DNA from: Maratus speciosus
Taxonomy: Eukaryota > Arthropoda > Arachnida > Araneae > Salticidae
Direction of reading: 5' to 3'
DNA: 64,000 bases
Assembly: GCA_963932465.1 (NCBI GenBank)
Contig: OZ010790.1
Span: 353,242,254 to 353,306,253 of the forward strand
Below, in pieces: positions 10,885-23,151 of the stretch. Both the position numbers and the translations under genes were made by a program. The first letter of the stretch is position 1. Each line of letters opens with the position of its first letter. The notes under the pieces are model-generated. The model saw nothing but the letters and a program-made list of their open reading frames with translations, searched no databases and was not told where the DNA came from.

Positions 10885-11220
10885 GAAATTTTACATATAT
10901 AATTGTTGTAAAATTTTGTCGAACCATTCCAAATTTTATGAAAATTGGATGTATAGTTTAATTACAGGGACAGTAAAAAGTTTTCTGTTACATTACGGCC
11001 AATGGGAAAAAAATATATAGCAAGTACATTTTAATGATGTTACAGCCTTTCGAATGGTCTGAAATTTTAAATATATAATTGTTGCAAAATTTTGTCGAGC
11101 CATTTCAGATTTTAGGAAAATTGGATGTATAGTTTAATTACAGGGACAGTCAAAAGTTTTCTGTTACATGACGGCCAGCGGGAAAATTTATTGCAAGTGC
11201 ATTTTAATGATGTTACAGAC
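10885..11220. repeat. Tandem duplication, unit about 176 bp (two copies)
   Basis: GAAATTTTACATATATAATT at 10885 recurs as GAAATTTTAAATATATAATT at 11061. The shared text continues through AATTGGATGTATAGTTTAAT, TACAGGGACAGT, TTTTCTGTTACAT, ACGGCCA and ATTTTAATGATGTTACAG. The copies are well preserved with a few substitutions. It is non-coding and of unknown class. Confidence 0.7.
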
Positions 11221-11822
11221 TATGCACTTAAGGAGTGCAAAAAAATATATATTCAGTACAATATGGGGTGCAAAACATATTTTTAAAACTAGTTATATTA
11301 CGAAAGCATCTCATTTGTCACGTTTGACGAGCAATTTCTAACTTGTTAATTTGAATAAGCGTAATAATTATTTGTCTGCTTAATAATTATGGCCTATGTG
11401 AATACAGTTTTTCAAGTACGAATTAAAACCATTACTAACTTTTTATTAGGACAGGTAAGGACAAAGGAAGACTCAGCCTCTGACCCAGGGTCATCTTCTA
11501 AATCTGTAAACTTTTCTGAGCTGTTAATATCTATTTTTTTTTAAGTTAATCTGTATAGTTTTGATAATTTCTTCATCACTTAATATATCACAAATTTTGG
11601 ATAATTTTTAACTGCAATATATTAAGAAAAAGTACTTTTTTTTTATAAACAATGAAAATTTTGCTTTATGCTCTTATAATATTCTGCATGATGCCTTACA
11701 AATCTTCTAATGCTGCATGTAAAAATTTTCGCAATTTCGCAGTATTCAACTACAGATCGAGCTATAATTTCAGAGTTTTGCTCTATTTTCATATTTGTTA
11801 GTGAAAGAGAGCGCTAGTTTTT
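11221..11822. other. AT-rich non-coding DNA
   Basis: Nothing recognisable was seen on either strand. Confidence 0.45.
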
Positions 11823-12370
11823 ACCTGACTGCCAAGAAGGGTTATGTGTTTCACGCGTTTCTGGGTAAGTGAATTTCTTTATACTCTCGAAACATCCCAA
11901 CGACTGGATGGATTTTAATGAATGAAGTCGCTATCGATTCGCCTTAACCAGCCGATGGTTATATGCTAAGTTTTATTTTTATAAATTCAAAATGGCGGCA
12001 GTAAAATAAAAAACAGCGGTAGAGGCGAAAATTTTTTCTACGCATCCTATTGAGTGGCATGTTATTGGATAGGTCTTTCAAAACAAAGACCATGTTTCTA
12101 TGACTATTTTACAATCAGAATATCCGTTTAAATATTACACAACCTGGAACTTGTGTAGGTAGGATCTCTAGCTTTACGGTAATTCTAATCATCATAGAAA
12201 TTTATAGGCCTCATCAAAACAGTGTTTATAGATAGGAATTAACAATTACACACAACTTAAAAGTCATCAATACAAGTAAATAAAAGAAATATGTGAGTAA
12301 TATTAAAAAAAATAGTTTCACATTGATGAGAAATAATTAATTAGTTTGCTTTTTACACAGTTGGGTTTTA
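11823..12370. repeat. Dispersed repeat (CCTGACTGCCAAGAAGGGTT), copy 1
   Basis: This matches 18791-19522 along its length: CTGCCAAGAAGGGTTATGTG, AAATTCAAAATGGCGGC, TATTGAGTGGCAT, TTACACAACCTGGAA, CACAACTTAAAAGTCATCA and GAGAAATAATTAATTAGTTT. The ends show a short inverted repeat (CTGACTGCC against CAGTTGGG here; CCCGACTGCC against GGCAGTCGGG in the other copy), so it may be a non-autonomous DNA element. This copy lacks the MITE found in the other and keeps the uninterrupted site at 12156-12157. Confidence 0.65.
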
Positions 12371-12425
12371 TTGAATTTTTAAATTTAATTTTTACTTGTT
12401 ATACTCGTAAGTTGAATGCAATATA

Positions 12426-14974
12426 CAGTCAGTATCCGTTATATGGTCACCCATGCGGTCCTGAAAAATATGACCTTATAAGCGGGGTGACCTTATATGC
12501 GGTATAAGCAGGTACAATAATGTTCAAAGAAGCTATGAACATATAATTTATAAAATAAGAGTTACTTTCACTTAAAATTTCGAATTGATGGGTATACTCG
12601 TTGTACTAAAAATAATATTTTATGCAGGTTTGTTTGTTTTTTATCGTAGTTGTTATAACTACTTTTTCTTATTCACGAACAGTTTTAAAATGTTCCTGTG
12701 TGTCTTTGAGATTAGTAAAAATATATCTGAATGTATTTAGTGCTTTGAGAGCTGCTGCTCGCGTTGTCCGTTAAGCTTCGAATTCACTGTCATTATCATC
12801 CTTTTCATCAGTGATTGAATTTAAAAATTCTGAAACTATTTCCAGTATAGAAGCTTCACCATGGACTTTTCCGATGTCACGTCAGCTGCGGATATCTAGA
12901 AGACAAACACCAATAGGCGTGAAGAACATTTTAACAGGGCTTCTCCTTCGACCAATAAGCGGTCTTTTTTGGAAGGTACATACCCGCAAAGGCGTGACTG
13001 TTGCCAAACGTGGGTAAAGCCCATTAATAGCGATCTAATTGTCATCCACTGCCTATGTCAGTTTGTCACGTATTGTGCAAACTGTATTCCCTAGTTCTTG
13101 TTCAACTTCAAATAGGGACACATCATCATTGTCGTTGTCTTCGAACAATAATTTTTCACATCCTGGAAGCAAAGGATGTCAAAAATAATTTTCAATGGCC
13201 TTCTTTGATACCATATTTCAACTCTTGTCTACGAAACATATGGCATCTAACACTGTTACACAGTCACGCGAAAATTCTTTTTTTGATCAATGGCAGCAAT
13301 GACATCTTTTAGAAGCAGCTTTCGATAATTTATCTTAATATTTTTAATAATCCCTTGATATAATTGTTGTACCATACTGGTTCAGTTTGGAGGTAAGAAA
13401 ACTAGTTCAATCGGATTTAAATTGGAAATCAGTTGCCTGTGTAAATTTTATCGAAACGTCAAATTTCTTTTTCTCAAATGCTTATTTTCATCCAGGCCTT
13501 TCGATTCGCATCGTAAGATACATGCAAAGATTGGCATTTTTTCAAAGAACGAGGCTTGAGAAATTTACCAATAACTAGTGGAATCAATTTTTCTGAGCCA
13601 TCCATCCATATTCGCTGCTAATAAAACGGCCAATCTTTTTTTGTTTACCTTCCCAGCACTTCATTTTTCGCTCTTAAAAGTAACAATTTTATCTGACAAA
13701 ACATGAAAAAAAAACTGTCCAAGTTTATCAAAATTAAAAACATCATAAGGTCTGTACCTATTGCGAATGTCACTTAACAAGTTAACAGCCATTCTTTCGA
13801 TTCTTTGTCAGTAAAATGCGGTTTACCTAGTTATCCAATAATTTTCAGAGATTTTTCTTTTACGATAATCCATGTATTGGAACATTCTGCAATCTGGAAC
13901 ATTTTATCCAAGTGAAAAGATCTTTCTCAACATTCTCAAATGTTGAAACGTGTTCTCTCTTTCTCTTGTGGTTGATCACATCTTCTGTTTAACAAGATAT
14001 GAACCCTAAGCCGTTATTCAGTGTCACTTTCTCTATTCCATCAGTCTTCGCGAAAGCTGCTTTCGATACATTCGATTTTTCAAAGTTTTCTACCAGTTTT
14101 TTTTTCCGCAATTGTCAAATTTTTCGTTTTTCTGACATCTTGTGTTCACAAATGACAATTAACAAATGAACGAAGACTTTACACGCAGCGACAAGTAATG
14201 AAAAAAACAAAAAAATAAAAATGCGTGATTTAACATTTCTCTGCACGGAGGACAATTTTCATTCGGTCGCAAGGGGTGGTGGCATATTTTCCAAGAATCC
14301 GTATCTAATGCGACAGTTGAGGGAGAAATCTCCAGACCTTTGGAAACTCTTACAGATAGGAAAGAGTTTCTCTTATAGGCTGCAGTCGGGAAGAGGTGAT
14401 CCCCTGCCCCGAGTATCGATGTCATCTAGTCACGTGGTATGCAATATTATCGCGATCTCTAAGGCTCCGTTTAAAAAGGAAAAGGTCTCCCTCTCATTTT
14501 TATGCTATAAAAATGTCAACTGGCTTTTTTTTTACCATACGGAAGTTTGTACTTGTGGATTTTAGCAAAAGCACGGGAGATTCAACGATGGAAAAAGGGG
14601 AAGATTGACTAGAAGGAAAGAAATGCCTCCTTCAGAATGTCCATCCACTTCTTTCTAAAGCTATTAAGAATGAAAAGCACTGCGTGACCAATACAAAGAA
14701 TCCGACAGTTGAACATACTTGGATGTGAATGATACGTGTATTCGGAACTTTACATCCTAAAAAGGGGAAGGAAAAAGCATAAAACTATAAGATATTTTGC
14801 AATAAAAAGGGAGACAAAAGATGACCATATATCCGATAGTAGCCATTGGAAACTGACCATATAGGCGGTGTATTTTAACACGTAATACCTATTCAGTCAG
14901 TCCGGACTTACGAAAAGTGACCTAATAAACGGGATGACCTTATAAGCGGGTGACCATATATCCGGTACTGACTG
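12426..14974 (-). mobile_element. pogo/Tigger-type DNA transposon (2.5 kb, dead)
   Basis: The left end CAGTCAGTATCCGTTATATG is mirrored at the right end, whose complement reads CAGTCAGTACCGGATATATG; both continue GTCACCC. TA lies directly outside each end (12424-12425 and 14975-14976), as expected of Tc1/mariner/pogo insertion. The minus strand carries remains of a CENP-B-like DNA-binding region and a DDE transposase. Length and content match a full pogo/Tigger element rather than a MITE. Confidence 0.8.
12830..14130 (-). pseudogene. pogo/Tigger transposase, broken
   Basis: Read on the minus strand, the N-terminal start MSEKRK near 14130 leads to a helix-turn-helix stretch (KKKLVENFEKSNVSKAAFAK). 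A CENP-B-type segment follows (VEKDLFTWIKCSRLQNVPIH, about 13920-13850). The DDE region shows [17 protein letters not shown] (about 13600-13540), RKAWMK, LNPIELVFLPPN (about 13420-13380) and QGIIKNIKINYRKLLLKDVI. All occur in the order known for Tigger transposases, which cut and paste the element through the terminal repeats. Many stops and shifts separate the pieces, so the gene is dead. Plus-strand frames in this stretch are shadows. Confidence 0.75.
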
Positions 14975-17900
14975 TACATATAAACGAAGTCTCCCTCATT
15001 AGAATTATTTAATAATTAGAAATAAAGGATATCCTTCAGATGGACTCAAATTAACATAGAGAATTCACAGAAACATGAATATTTCCCATGTAATTACTCA
15101 GCAAATAAAATACTTTTCTTTTTTCTAAAAGATGGCGAAAAAATATGAGTAAGAATATAAAATAATAAGACATTTCGCATTAAATAGCAGAAAACAACAT
15201 TTAGATATGCACACATAATACACAAAAGACATTTCACAGTTTCGCAGTGGATAACATATTATGAATGTCTTAACATGAAAATAAGACTAAGCGTCTATAT
15301 AATGTTAATTGTAGTAGTTACTAACATACACCATTTAGTATATTCGAAATATAATGAGAGAAAAACACGTTAGTTACTAAATAAATATTCAGTTCAGAAT
15401 GTGAGCTCATTAGCTATGAAAATTATTAGTACCAGCAGATTGTTTTAGACTAATAGGATTTTGTAAAGATATATATGTATAAACGATATTTTATAGGCAT
15501 TCTGTTTTCTAAAATTAGTTAAAAGACCATGAACAATATAAATGAAAGTGGGTATTTCAGAAATATCTAAGTTATGGAAATAATAAGAAATTTTAATTTT
15601 TAATAGTAAATGTACTTTTATAAGGAAATCGTAACTTATATTTCTAACGCATATTTTATACGATGTTAGTTTTAAAAGTTCAAATCATCTAATGCAAAAA
15701 TAAATTAGCAATAAGGAACGTAATTTTTATTTTAAAATTTTAATGTCCAAAATAACAATGGATCACAAGAAATCTTGTTAAATTTTGAAACGTCTTATTA
15801 AAAGTTTTGGCTCAAAGGTTTTTTTCATTTGCATGTATAAGCATTTCCAAGTAAATACGCAATTTTCATCTTAATCAGAAAAATTGCATTTGGACTGTTG
15901 GTGTTGATTCATTTGATAAGAATAGACACTAATCATAAATTTATTCGAATGTAATATGGGTTTAGATTTTATATTAAAGGAATTAATATATTTCTAACAT
16001 ATTTTATTTCGTAATAATATTTTGTTATTTGTAATATGAAAACGCAAACAAAAAGGAAGTGCAACGATAGGCATTGCAATTAATTAACCAGATAAGTAGA
16101 TGGAAATTTACTATAAACGCTTGTAATGTTAAATATTTGTAAGAACATTTTATAAAATCTATTTTTGTGAACACACATTAAATTAAGTTACGGTCTCTAT
16201 TAAATACCATAAACATAAAATATCATTTCTTGTACATTGGTACACAGATACTAAAGTTAACCGGTTATTTGAAAACGAGAGACAGGAAATATACGATGCA
16301 AATTTTTTGAATAAGTCTGTAAATTACTTTCTGGAAAGTGTGATTTTTAATCATATAACTTCATTATTCTTCATATCAGACATAATGCATAATTAAAAAT
16401 GTTTAAATTTTATCACAAAATAGTTGAGAGTAAAATTATTGAAAAACGTTTCACAGGAAAAATGTATATGGAAACACAGAAAGGCTTAGGCAAAACATCA
16501 ATTAATATATACTGAATACCTGGGATCAATTTAAAGATTTTTTTTTTTATGTAAAGCAATAACATATTCTGCATTTGAAATAAAATACGTAAAATATAAT
16601 TAAATCATTTGCTAGAAGAATCAGTATGATACTTCCTTAAAAACTTATCATTATAAAATCAACAATTTTATGTCTAAAAAGATTAATAGACTAATAACTG
16701 TAACATGAATCTCTGATTCATGTATATTTTCAACTTCACCTATTACTGTACACTAAAGCATATTAATAAGATTAAGTATATTTTGATATCGTATTACCCC
16801 GTAGTGTGAAAAAAATTCAGTAAAAAATAAACACATCTACTTATTTTGCCACAGTTTAAATCCTGCATTTGTATTATATAAAAAGAAAAGTCTATATACT
16901 CATGTGAAATAATATAGCAAATTATGTAATTATACTTAATGATGACAAACATGCATTTAAACTAATAAGTTCAGGGTATCGCAAATTATTTTCTCTAAAC
17001 TATATTAAATTATTTTGTCACACATGTGTAAATAAGTTTTTACATTCTGAAGTACCAGACAAAATTATACATCCGCGCATTCATTTTTATTTTATTCAGT
17101 TGTTTATCTCACTACTCAACAATTGCACATGGACAATTTATAGTATTCTAATTATGTGGGGCTTATGAAATATATATATATTTTTTTACTTTTAAATAAT
17201 TTACCACTATTTAACATATACTTTTATTTTATATCACATTACTGCTGTAAGATTTAGAAATTTTTAGGGCCAATTTGGTTAATCCATAATATATTGGGTT
17301 ATTCAAGTTGTGCGTTAACGGCGCTTATCTCTTAAAACACTTATCATAGAAACATACATCTTATTGAAAAAAGTATACAAATCAATTATATATGTAGCGC
17401 TCTTTGCTGTGGTATTTGTAATACACCTGCATACCTGCATTCCAAATAAATTACCATTTGTTTTATACAGGACCCTTTTAAATATTTTTTATTTAAAAAA
17501 ATATCCCCCCGACTCTAGGAAAGACAATAGAAAAATGCCATTGTTTTACGAGAAAAACCTACCTACTTATGATACTTTGAAGTTCAGGATTTTTTTGCTT
17601 TTTTCGGATATAAAAATGCTCTTTTTTTGCGTCCGACAAGCAGTTTTTCCTTTATTTTTATTTTTTGCCTTCTGATAAAGACGGTGTTAAAAAAAAAAAA
17701 AAAAAAAGATACATAAGAACTAGCGCTGAAAAGAAAAAAAAAGAATAATGCTCTTATTTTCTATCTAAAAATTTCACATTAAAGAGAATTTTTTATATAA
17801 ACATTGTAAACAAAATTTTAGGAACATATTAATAAACCTTCCAGATAAATCTTTTAAATATTTCTGAAAATGTGACATTTCATATATAATTTTTTATACG

Positions 17901-18780
17901 TTTTAATAATGAAAAACAAATTTCAGATTTATTGATATATATATATATTTTATTTTAGTAACAACATTACTAGAACGACAGTATTTTAAAATGAAATAGA
18001 ATACATTCAATATTAGAAAAATTAACTTTAAATATCTGAAATCAAATCCAATCACATATCCGTGTAAATTTTTATGTATATAATCTTGTATAAGGAATAT
18101 ACATCAATAAAAATTTACTATTTTTGAATTTGTCAAATAGTCTCAATTATTATAGAAAAGAAAAAGATAAAAAACATTTATCCCGTATGAGAAATGAATT
18201 CAGTAGTTTATTATTCTGTCAAAGGAGTTCAAATAATGATATTTAATTATTATATTTTATAGAAGTATCGAACATTTTTAAACGTTTGTACATAAAATGT
18301 AAAGATTTAGTTTCAATTCTCGAATAAAATTTAATGTGGAATGTAATAAATAATATAGACGATAAAACTTTATCATCCTTAATATCACCCTACTTTGTAA
18401 CAATCAAAACAAATCTATTTTTCTAACTTGGTTGAATATTTTTTTATATGTCTTTACACACAACACATCATGTTATATATGCTCATTAATTGTAATTTTA
18501 ATTTATTTATGCTATTGTGTGAATTTAAAATTATACAAAATAGCAAATAAATTATTCACATGCTTAAAAGAACTAAAAATTGTAATTGAATTAGACACAA
18601 TAATGCAAATAACACATGTGTGTGGTTTTGTTTATTAGCTTGTTCGTAAATAAATGATTAAGTTACTTTTTGTAGCAATTAAAATTTGTGGTGTATATTT
18701 TAGAAGGATGTATATTTTAGAATTATTTATTTTAAAAAAAATATTAAAATTATTTTCCAGAAGAACAGAAATCTCCTCAC
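14975..18780. other. AT-rich non-coding DNA
   Basis: No supported gene in about 3.8 kb. A 103-residue frame at 17364-17675 is hydrophobic and lysine-rich with no recognisable domain, and I do not call it. A run of about 19 A lies at 17689-17707. Confidence 0.5.
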
Positions 18781-18790
18781 AGTTTTTTTT

Positions 18791-19522
18791 ACCCGACTGC
18801 CAAGAAGGGTTATGTGTTTCACACGTATCTGGGTAAGTGGATTTCTTTATACCCTCGAAGCTGTATGGATTTTAATAAATGGGATCTCTATAAATCCGTC
18901 TTAACCATTCGATGGTTATAAGCTGGATTTTGTTTTTATAAATTCAAAATGGCGGCCGTAAAATACAAAATGGCGGTAGGGACGAAAAAATGTTTTACGC
19001 ACCATATTGAGTGGCATATCATAGGATAGGTTTTTCAAAATGAGGACGATGTTTCATTGACTATTTTACAGTCAGAAGCTCCGTTTAATTATTACACAAC
19101 CTGGAAGTTGCGTACACTGTTAAAAATTTTGCAGCACTCTGGCAGGTCATTCGGCCGTTTTTTGAAAAAACGGTTTCATAACCATAATTTAACTGTATTC
19201 TGACCATAAAATAGCCAATAATATGGTCAGAATAGTGTTAAATTACGGTTGTTTTAACCGTTTTCGGAAAAAACGGTCAAATGACCTGCCAGAATGCTGC
19301 AAATTTTTAACAGTGTAGGAGGATCTCTAACTTTACTGCAACTCTAACCTTCAAAGACATCTGTATTCGTCATCAAAGCAGCGTTTATTGATAGGAACTA
19401 ACAATTAAACACAACTTAAAAGTCATCAACACAAGTAAATAAAAAAATAGGTAAGTAATATAAAAAATAGTTTCACATTGCTGAGAAATAATTAATTAGT
19501 TTGTTTTTCAGGCAGTCGGGGT
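18791..19522. repeat. Dispersed repeat (CCCGACTGCCAAGAAGGGTT), copy 2, split by a MITE
   Basis: This is the second copy of the repeat at 11823-12370, with better-kept ends: CCCGACTGCC (18792-18801) mirrored by GGCAGTCGGG (19511-19520). A 201-bp MITE (19115-19315) sits between TTACACAACCTGGAAGTTGC and GGAGGATCTCTAAC. Without the MITE and one TA, the two copies align across the junction. Confidence 0.7.
19115..19315. mobile_element. 201-bp palindromic MITE, copy 1 (CACTGTTAAAAATTTT ends)
   Basis: It starts CACTGTTAAAAATTTTGCAG and ends with the mirror TGCAAATTTTTAACAGTG, with TA directly outside each end (19113-19114, 19316-19317). The palindrome goes on inward: TGGCAGGTCATT is mirrored by AATGACCTGCCA, and there are paired AAACGGT/ACCGTTT blocks. 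A second copy of the same length lies at 26133-26333 in the opposite orientation. TA duplication and CACTG ends suggest mobilisation by a Tc1/mariner transposase. Confidence 0.85.
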
Positions 19523-19634
19523 TTTGATTTTTTAAACTTAATTAATTGCTATGTGTAGGATGGTCTAAGGAGAATATATAGAAGAATTGACGAGCTTTAG
19601 AATACTTCCGACAAGTAATGTAATGAAATATGTA

Positions 19635-20997
19635 CACTGCTGTCCATTAAAATTGCAACACAAGGAAGGAATGCTCTGACGAACTTCAAAATCACATGAC
19701 AGAAAGAAGAGGTTTGAATATGCAAATGATTAGTATTTCAGCGCATTAGTCGAGGCAGGCGGGAGAAACGACATCTGAAGTACTGCATAAAGGAAAAGTT
19801 GGGTAGTGGATTTCTCATTCGGAACGCACTCTGTAAGGTCGGTCTTTGCTCAGAATATCCTGTTATGCCACGAATAATAATAATAAACGCTTACCACCAA
19901 GTGTCGGTATTCGATAGAGGCAGTATCGTTGCCTATCGAGAGTGTGGATTATCTTTCCGTGATATCGCCCATTGCATTCGTCGAAATCTAACCACTGTCA
20001 TGCAAATATGGAATCAATGGATTGCTGATGGTTATACTGAACGCCCTCCCATGACTAACTCCGTAGAGGACAGACATATTGTGAGGTCGTCCCTGCAAAT
20101 CCGTGCAACCACATCTCGAACCATTAGTGAGGAAATGGGCATGTTTGAAGCGCACCCAGTATCCGCTCGTACGGTTCGACGACGTTTGCAGCAGTGTGGA
20201 CTGTCAGACCGGCGATCAATACTGCGGCTTCTCTTGACAATGCAGCATAGAGGGAGTTGGCGACTCTGGTGCGCCAAACGACAAAGCTGGATGCATGATT
20301 GGTCCCGGTTGTACGTGCTGTATTCTGATAGCCGTATACTTGTCTGGAGGTTCCGAGGAAAACGCCTGTCGCCTCTTGCATTCGATATCAGCACAGGGGC
20401 ATTGCACCTGGTGTGATGGTTTGGGCAGTCATTGGGTACACGACATGCACATCTCTAATTCAGATCGATGGTAATTTGAACTCAGATCGGTACATTTTTG
20501 ACATCTTAAGTCAAGTGGTTGTGCTCTGTCTTCGAGGTCTGACAACGCCATCTTCTAGCAAGATAACTCAAGAGCACATGTTGCACGTCGTGTTCTAATC
20601 TTCCTCGATACAAGGGGTATTCGATTGCTGCCCTGGCCTGATCGGTCTCCAGATCTGTCACCCATTGAAAACATCTGGTCATGAATTGCTTAGAGACTAG
20701 CCCGCCACCCATCTCCCGCTAATACGGTTGATGAAGTGTGGCATAGACTTGAAGCAGCATGGAATGCGTAGCCCGTTTCTGTCCTCCAAGCCCAGTTCGG
20801 CTTCATGCCTAACCGGAAAAGGGCCATTTTAGCTGCCAGGAGGAGCAGCTGTTTCCACCAATTTCGCACCCTTGTAAACCCCCAAACTGTTCACAAATTT
20901 AATCATTTTGTTTTCATGCCATACTGTTTACGTACAATAAATATATTTTTTATATTTTTAATCTTTCATGGAGTTGTAATTTTAATGGCCAGCAGTG
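19635..20997 (+). mobile_element. Complete Tc1-type element with dead transposase
   Basis: The left end CACTGCTGTCCATTAAAATT is mirrored at the right end, whose complement reads CACTGCTGGCCATTAAAATT. TA lies outside each end (19633-19634, 20998-20999). At 1363 bp the size is normal for a Tc1 element. The single gene is a transposase on the plus strand, broken as described separately. Confidence 0.9.
19865..20850 (+). pseudogene. Tc1-type transposase, broken
   Basis: The product would bind the terminal repeats and cut and paste the element at TA sites. From ATG 19865 (MPRIIIINAYHQ) the N-terminal half is open and holds a helix-turn-helix (RGSIVAYRECGLSFRDIAHC) and the RATTSRTISEE to ARTVRRRLQQCGL second DNA-binding part. 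The first catalytic region is damaged (LYSDSRI instead of a SDESR form). After a shift the text continues as GVMVWAVIGYTT (about 20411), and after another as QDNSRAHVARRVL and PWPDRSPDLSPIENIWS (about 20565-20690), which hold the second and third catalytic residues. Stops follow ENIWS and within WNA-PVSV. Frameshifts and stops make it inactive. Confidence 0.9.
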
Positions 20998-20999
20998 TA

Positions 21000-21748
21000 C
21001 TTAAGTACACATGCACGTGATCGACATGTTTGATAAAAATCTATGCTTTTGTTGAATTATGGATACTTTTCCATTATGTTAATTTGAGGTTTTTAAATAA
21101 TTTCTCAATTAATTATTAGAATTTTAAAAATCTGAATCTCAAGTGCATCATGAGATTCTTTGGGCTAGTTTCGCCAACATTTTGAGCCTCGTACGGGCAG
21201 TAGATTTTGCCCTGCCATCGGAAATGGACACAGACATAGAGAACGAAACTATATTTTATTAGTATAGCCATATTGTCAGGATTTTGGATGAAATCTGTAA
21301 AAGTGCTGTTCCTTTTGTATGTAAATTTCACCTGTATTCTAACAACTTTTAACTAAAATTTAACAATTTTCAACTTGGTCGAATACCTTCTGACATAACA
21401 CATACGTAAATACAATCGTTTTATATGCAAGTTGGTTTAAATGGGTGAGGAAAATTTTAAGAAATGAAAGTGCACACCATAACAACCATTTACTGTATAG
21501 AAAACTAAGATCATAATCGTAATGCTTTTATTCATACCAAAAATATATTGTGTCTTACTCTCATCTGAATTCGAACTTGTTCATAAATTTCACAATAAAG
21601 AAGCTATTAATCCGAAATTTGAAATAGACTGTGTTTTATTTGTTTAAAATATAGAGTTTCATCCAGACTTTTGTAAAATTCACTTTCATACATTTCCAAA
21701 TAGGGCTGAACTAAATGTCTATATATCGGAACATCGAAGTCAGTTCAC
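21000..21748. other. AT-rich non-coding DNA
   Basis: No gene or clear repeat was recognised. Confidence 0.45.
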
Positions 21749-21997
21749 GGGTCATTCCACGAGAAGCAGACAATATGACGCTTGCATATGACAACTTGTA
21801 TAGACAATGTGACACTTGCATAAATACCTATATTTGTTAACTTATATGTTGTTAATATATAAACTATACATTAAAATTAACAAAAAACCCTATATTTTCG
21901 TATTTCCAGAAATGTTTTAATTTAAGGATACAATAGCGTTGTTAAAAACAGCAGTAATATGTAGAAGAGCATTTCCACACGTGATATGGAATGACCC
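21749..21997. mobile_element. Short inverted-repeat element (GGGTCATTCCAC ends)
   Basis: GGGTCATTCCACG at the left is mirrored by GGAATGACCC at the right. The body (AACTATACATTAAAATTAAC, TTTAAGGATACAATAGCGTT, ATATGTAGAAGAGC, TTCCACACGTGA) is repeated in diverged form at 22135-22355. It is non-coding and its class is not determined. Confidence 0.5.
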
Positions 21998-22134
21998 TTT
22001 AAAAAGTTTAAAAGTCTCTACAGTTTAAACCCCAGAGCTTAGCATGCTGACTGTTTTTAATGATATACAAATAATAAAAATAATAGTTAATAAAAATCTC
22101 TACATTTTAAATCCTAGAGTAAATAATCTGCTAG

Positions 22135-22355
22135 TTCCATGAAAAACTGACAAAATGTCCTGCGCTACACTTTCATAAATACCTTTGACTTATAAGTTGG
22201 TAAAACATAAACTATACATTAAAAATAACAAAAATCTCTAGGTATCCATATTAGCATGGTTTGCTTAATTTTAGGATATAATAACATTGTTAAAACTTCA
22301 GAAATATGTAGAAAAGCAGTTCCACACGTGACTAAGATTGATCCTCATGAGGTTT
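22135..22355. repeat. Diverged second copy of the 21749-21997 element
   Basis: CATAAACTATACATTAAAAA, TTTTAGGATATAATAACATT, AATATGTAGAAAAGC and TTCCACACGTGA follow in the same order and spacing as in the upstream copy. The terminal inverted repeat is eroded (GTTCCATG at left, GATTGATCC at right). Confidence 0.5.
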
Positions 22356-23151
22356 ACCTTTTAGGAATCGTGTAATATTCAATCACTTTTCTAGATATCA
22401 TTGCACTTCGCACAAATCAAGGTAGATCGATAAAAAATTAATGTCATTTCTTTTTATTTAAAATTATGAACACAGGATTGAAATGAGAAAGACTGCATTT
22501 TCTAGTGATTATTACAACTCTACTTTTCTATAAGAAAATTATTTATTTTAGTACTCAGCATTTTTTTTAAGTTTGTCAATCTGTTTTAATCATTTGTATT
22601 TGAACTTATTTTATAGATTTAATTATAGTTTTATTTATAGATTTAACGAATAGATTTAACTCATTTTGTATATATATAATGAAGTACTTTCGACACAGTT
22701 CCAAATTTTAAATGTCAAAAGCAAATCATTTCGAATATTTGTATTAATTTGAACTTTATATATTCAATTTGTAAAGTAATGAAAGATAATTTTTGTACAT
22801 ACACATAATTGGAATACAATATTTATAAATTTTCGATAACTGAAGTTTCGAAAAATAGTAAATAATATCAGCAGCATATTAATAAAGTTTTTTCGATATT
22901 ATAAAGTTTAAAATCTCTTGCAAATTACATTTTAATTGTAATTATAAATAGATATATATATATTTAACAGGCCCAATACTCTGACATACATCAACGCATT
23001 TAAAAGTTTTAGATATGGTAATAAAAGTTGTATTCATCTCGCTATATTACATGTAATAGCATAAAATATGTATAGCAGAAAAGAAAATGTTTTTTTTAAA
23101 CTATTTAAAAAAAAAATCGAAGCCCAATTAGTTCAGGCAAAATGTACATTT
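22356..23151. other. AT-rich non-coding DNA
   Basis: No feature was recognised. Confidence 0.45.

Noticed and set aside
14221..14565. 114-residue plus-strand frame and overlapping frames
   Set aside because: It lies inside the pogo/Tigger element near its 5' part on the other strand; no domain was seen.
17364..17675. 103-residue frame with hydrophobic start
   Set aside because: No domain, no homology that I recognise, and composition equal to AT-rich background; likely chance.
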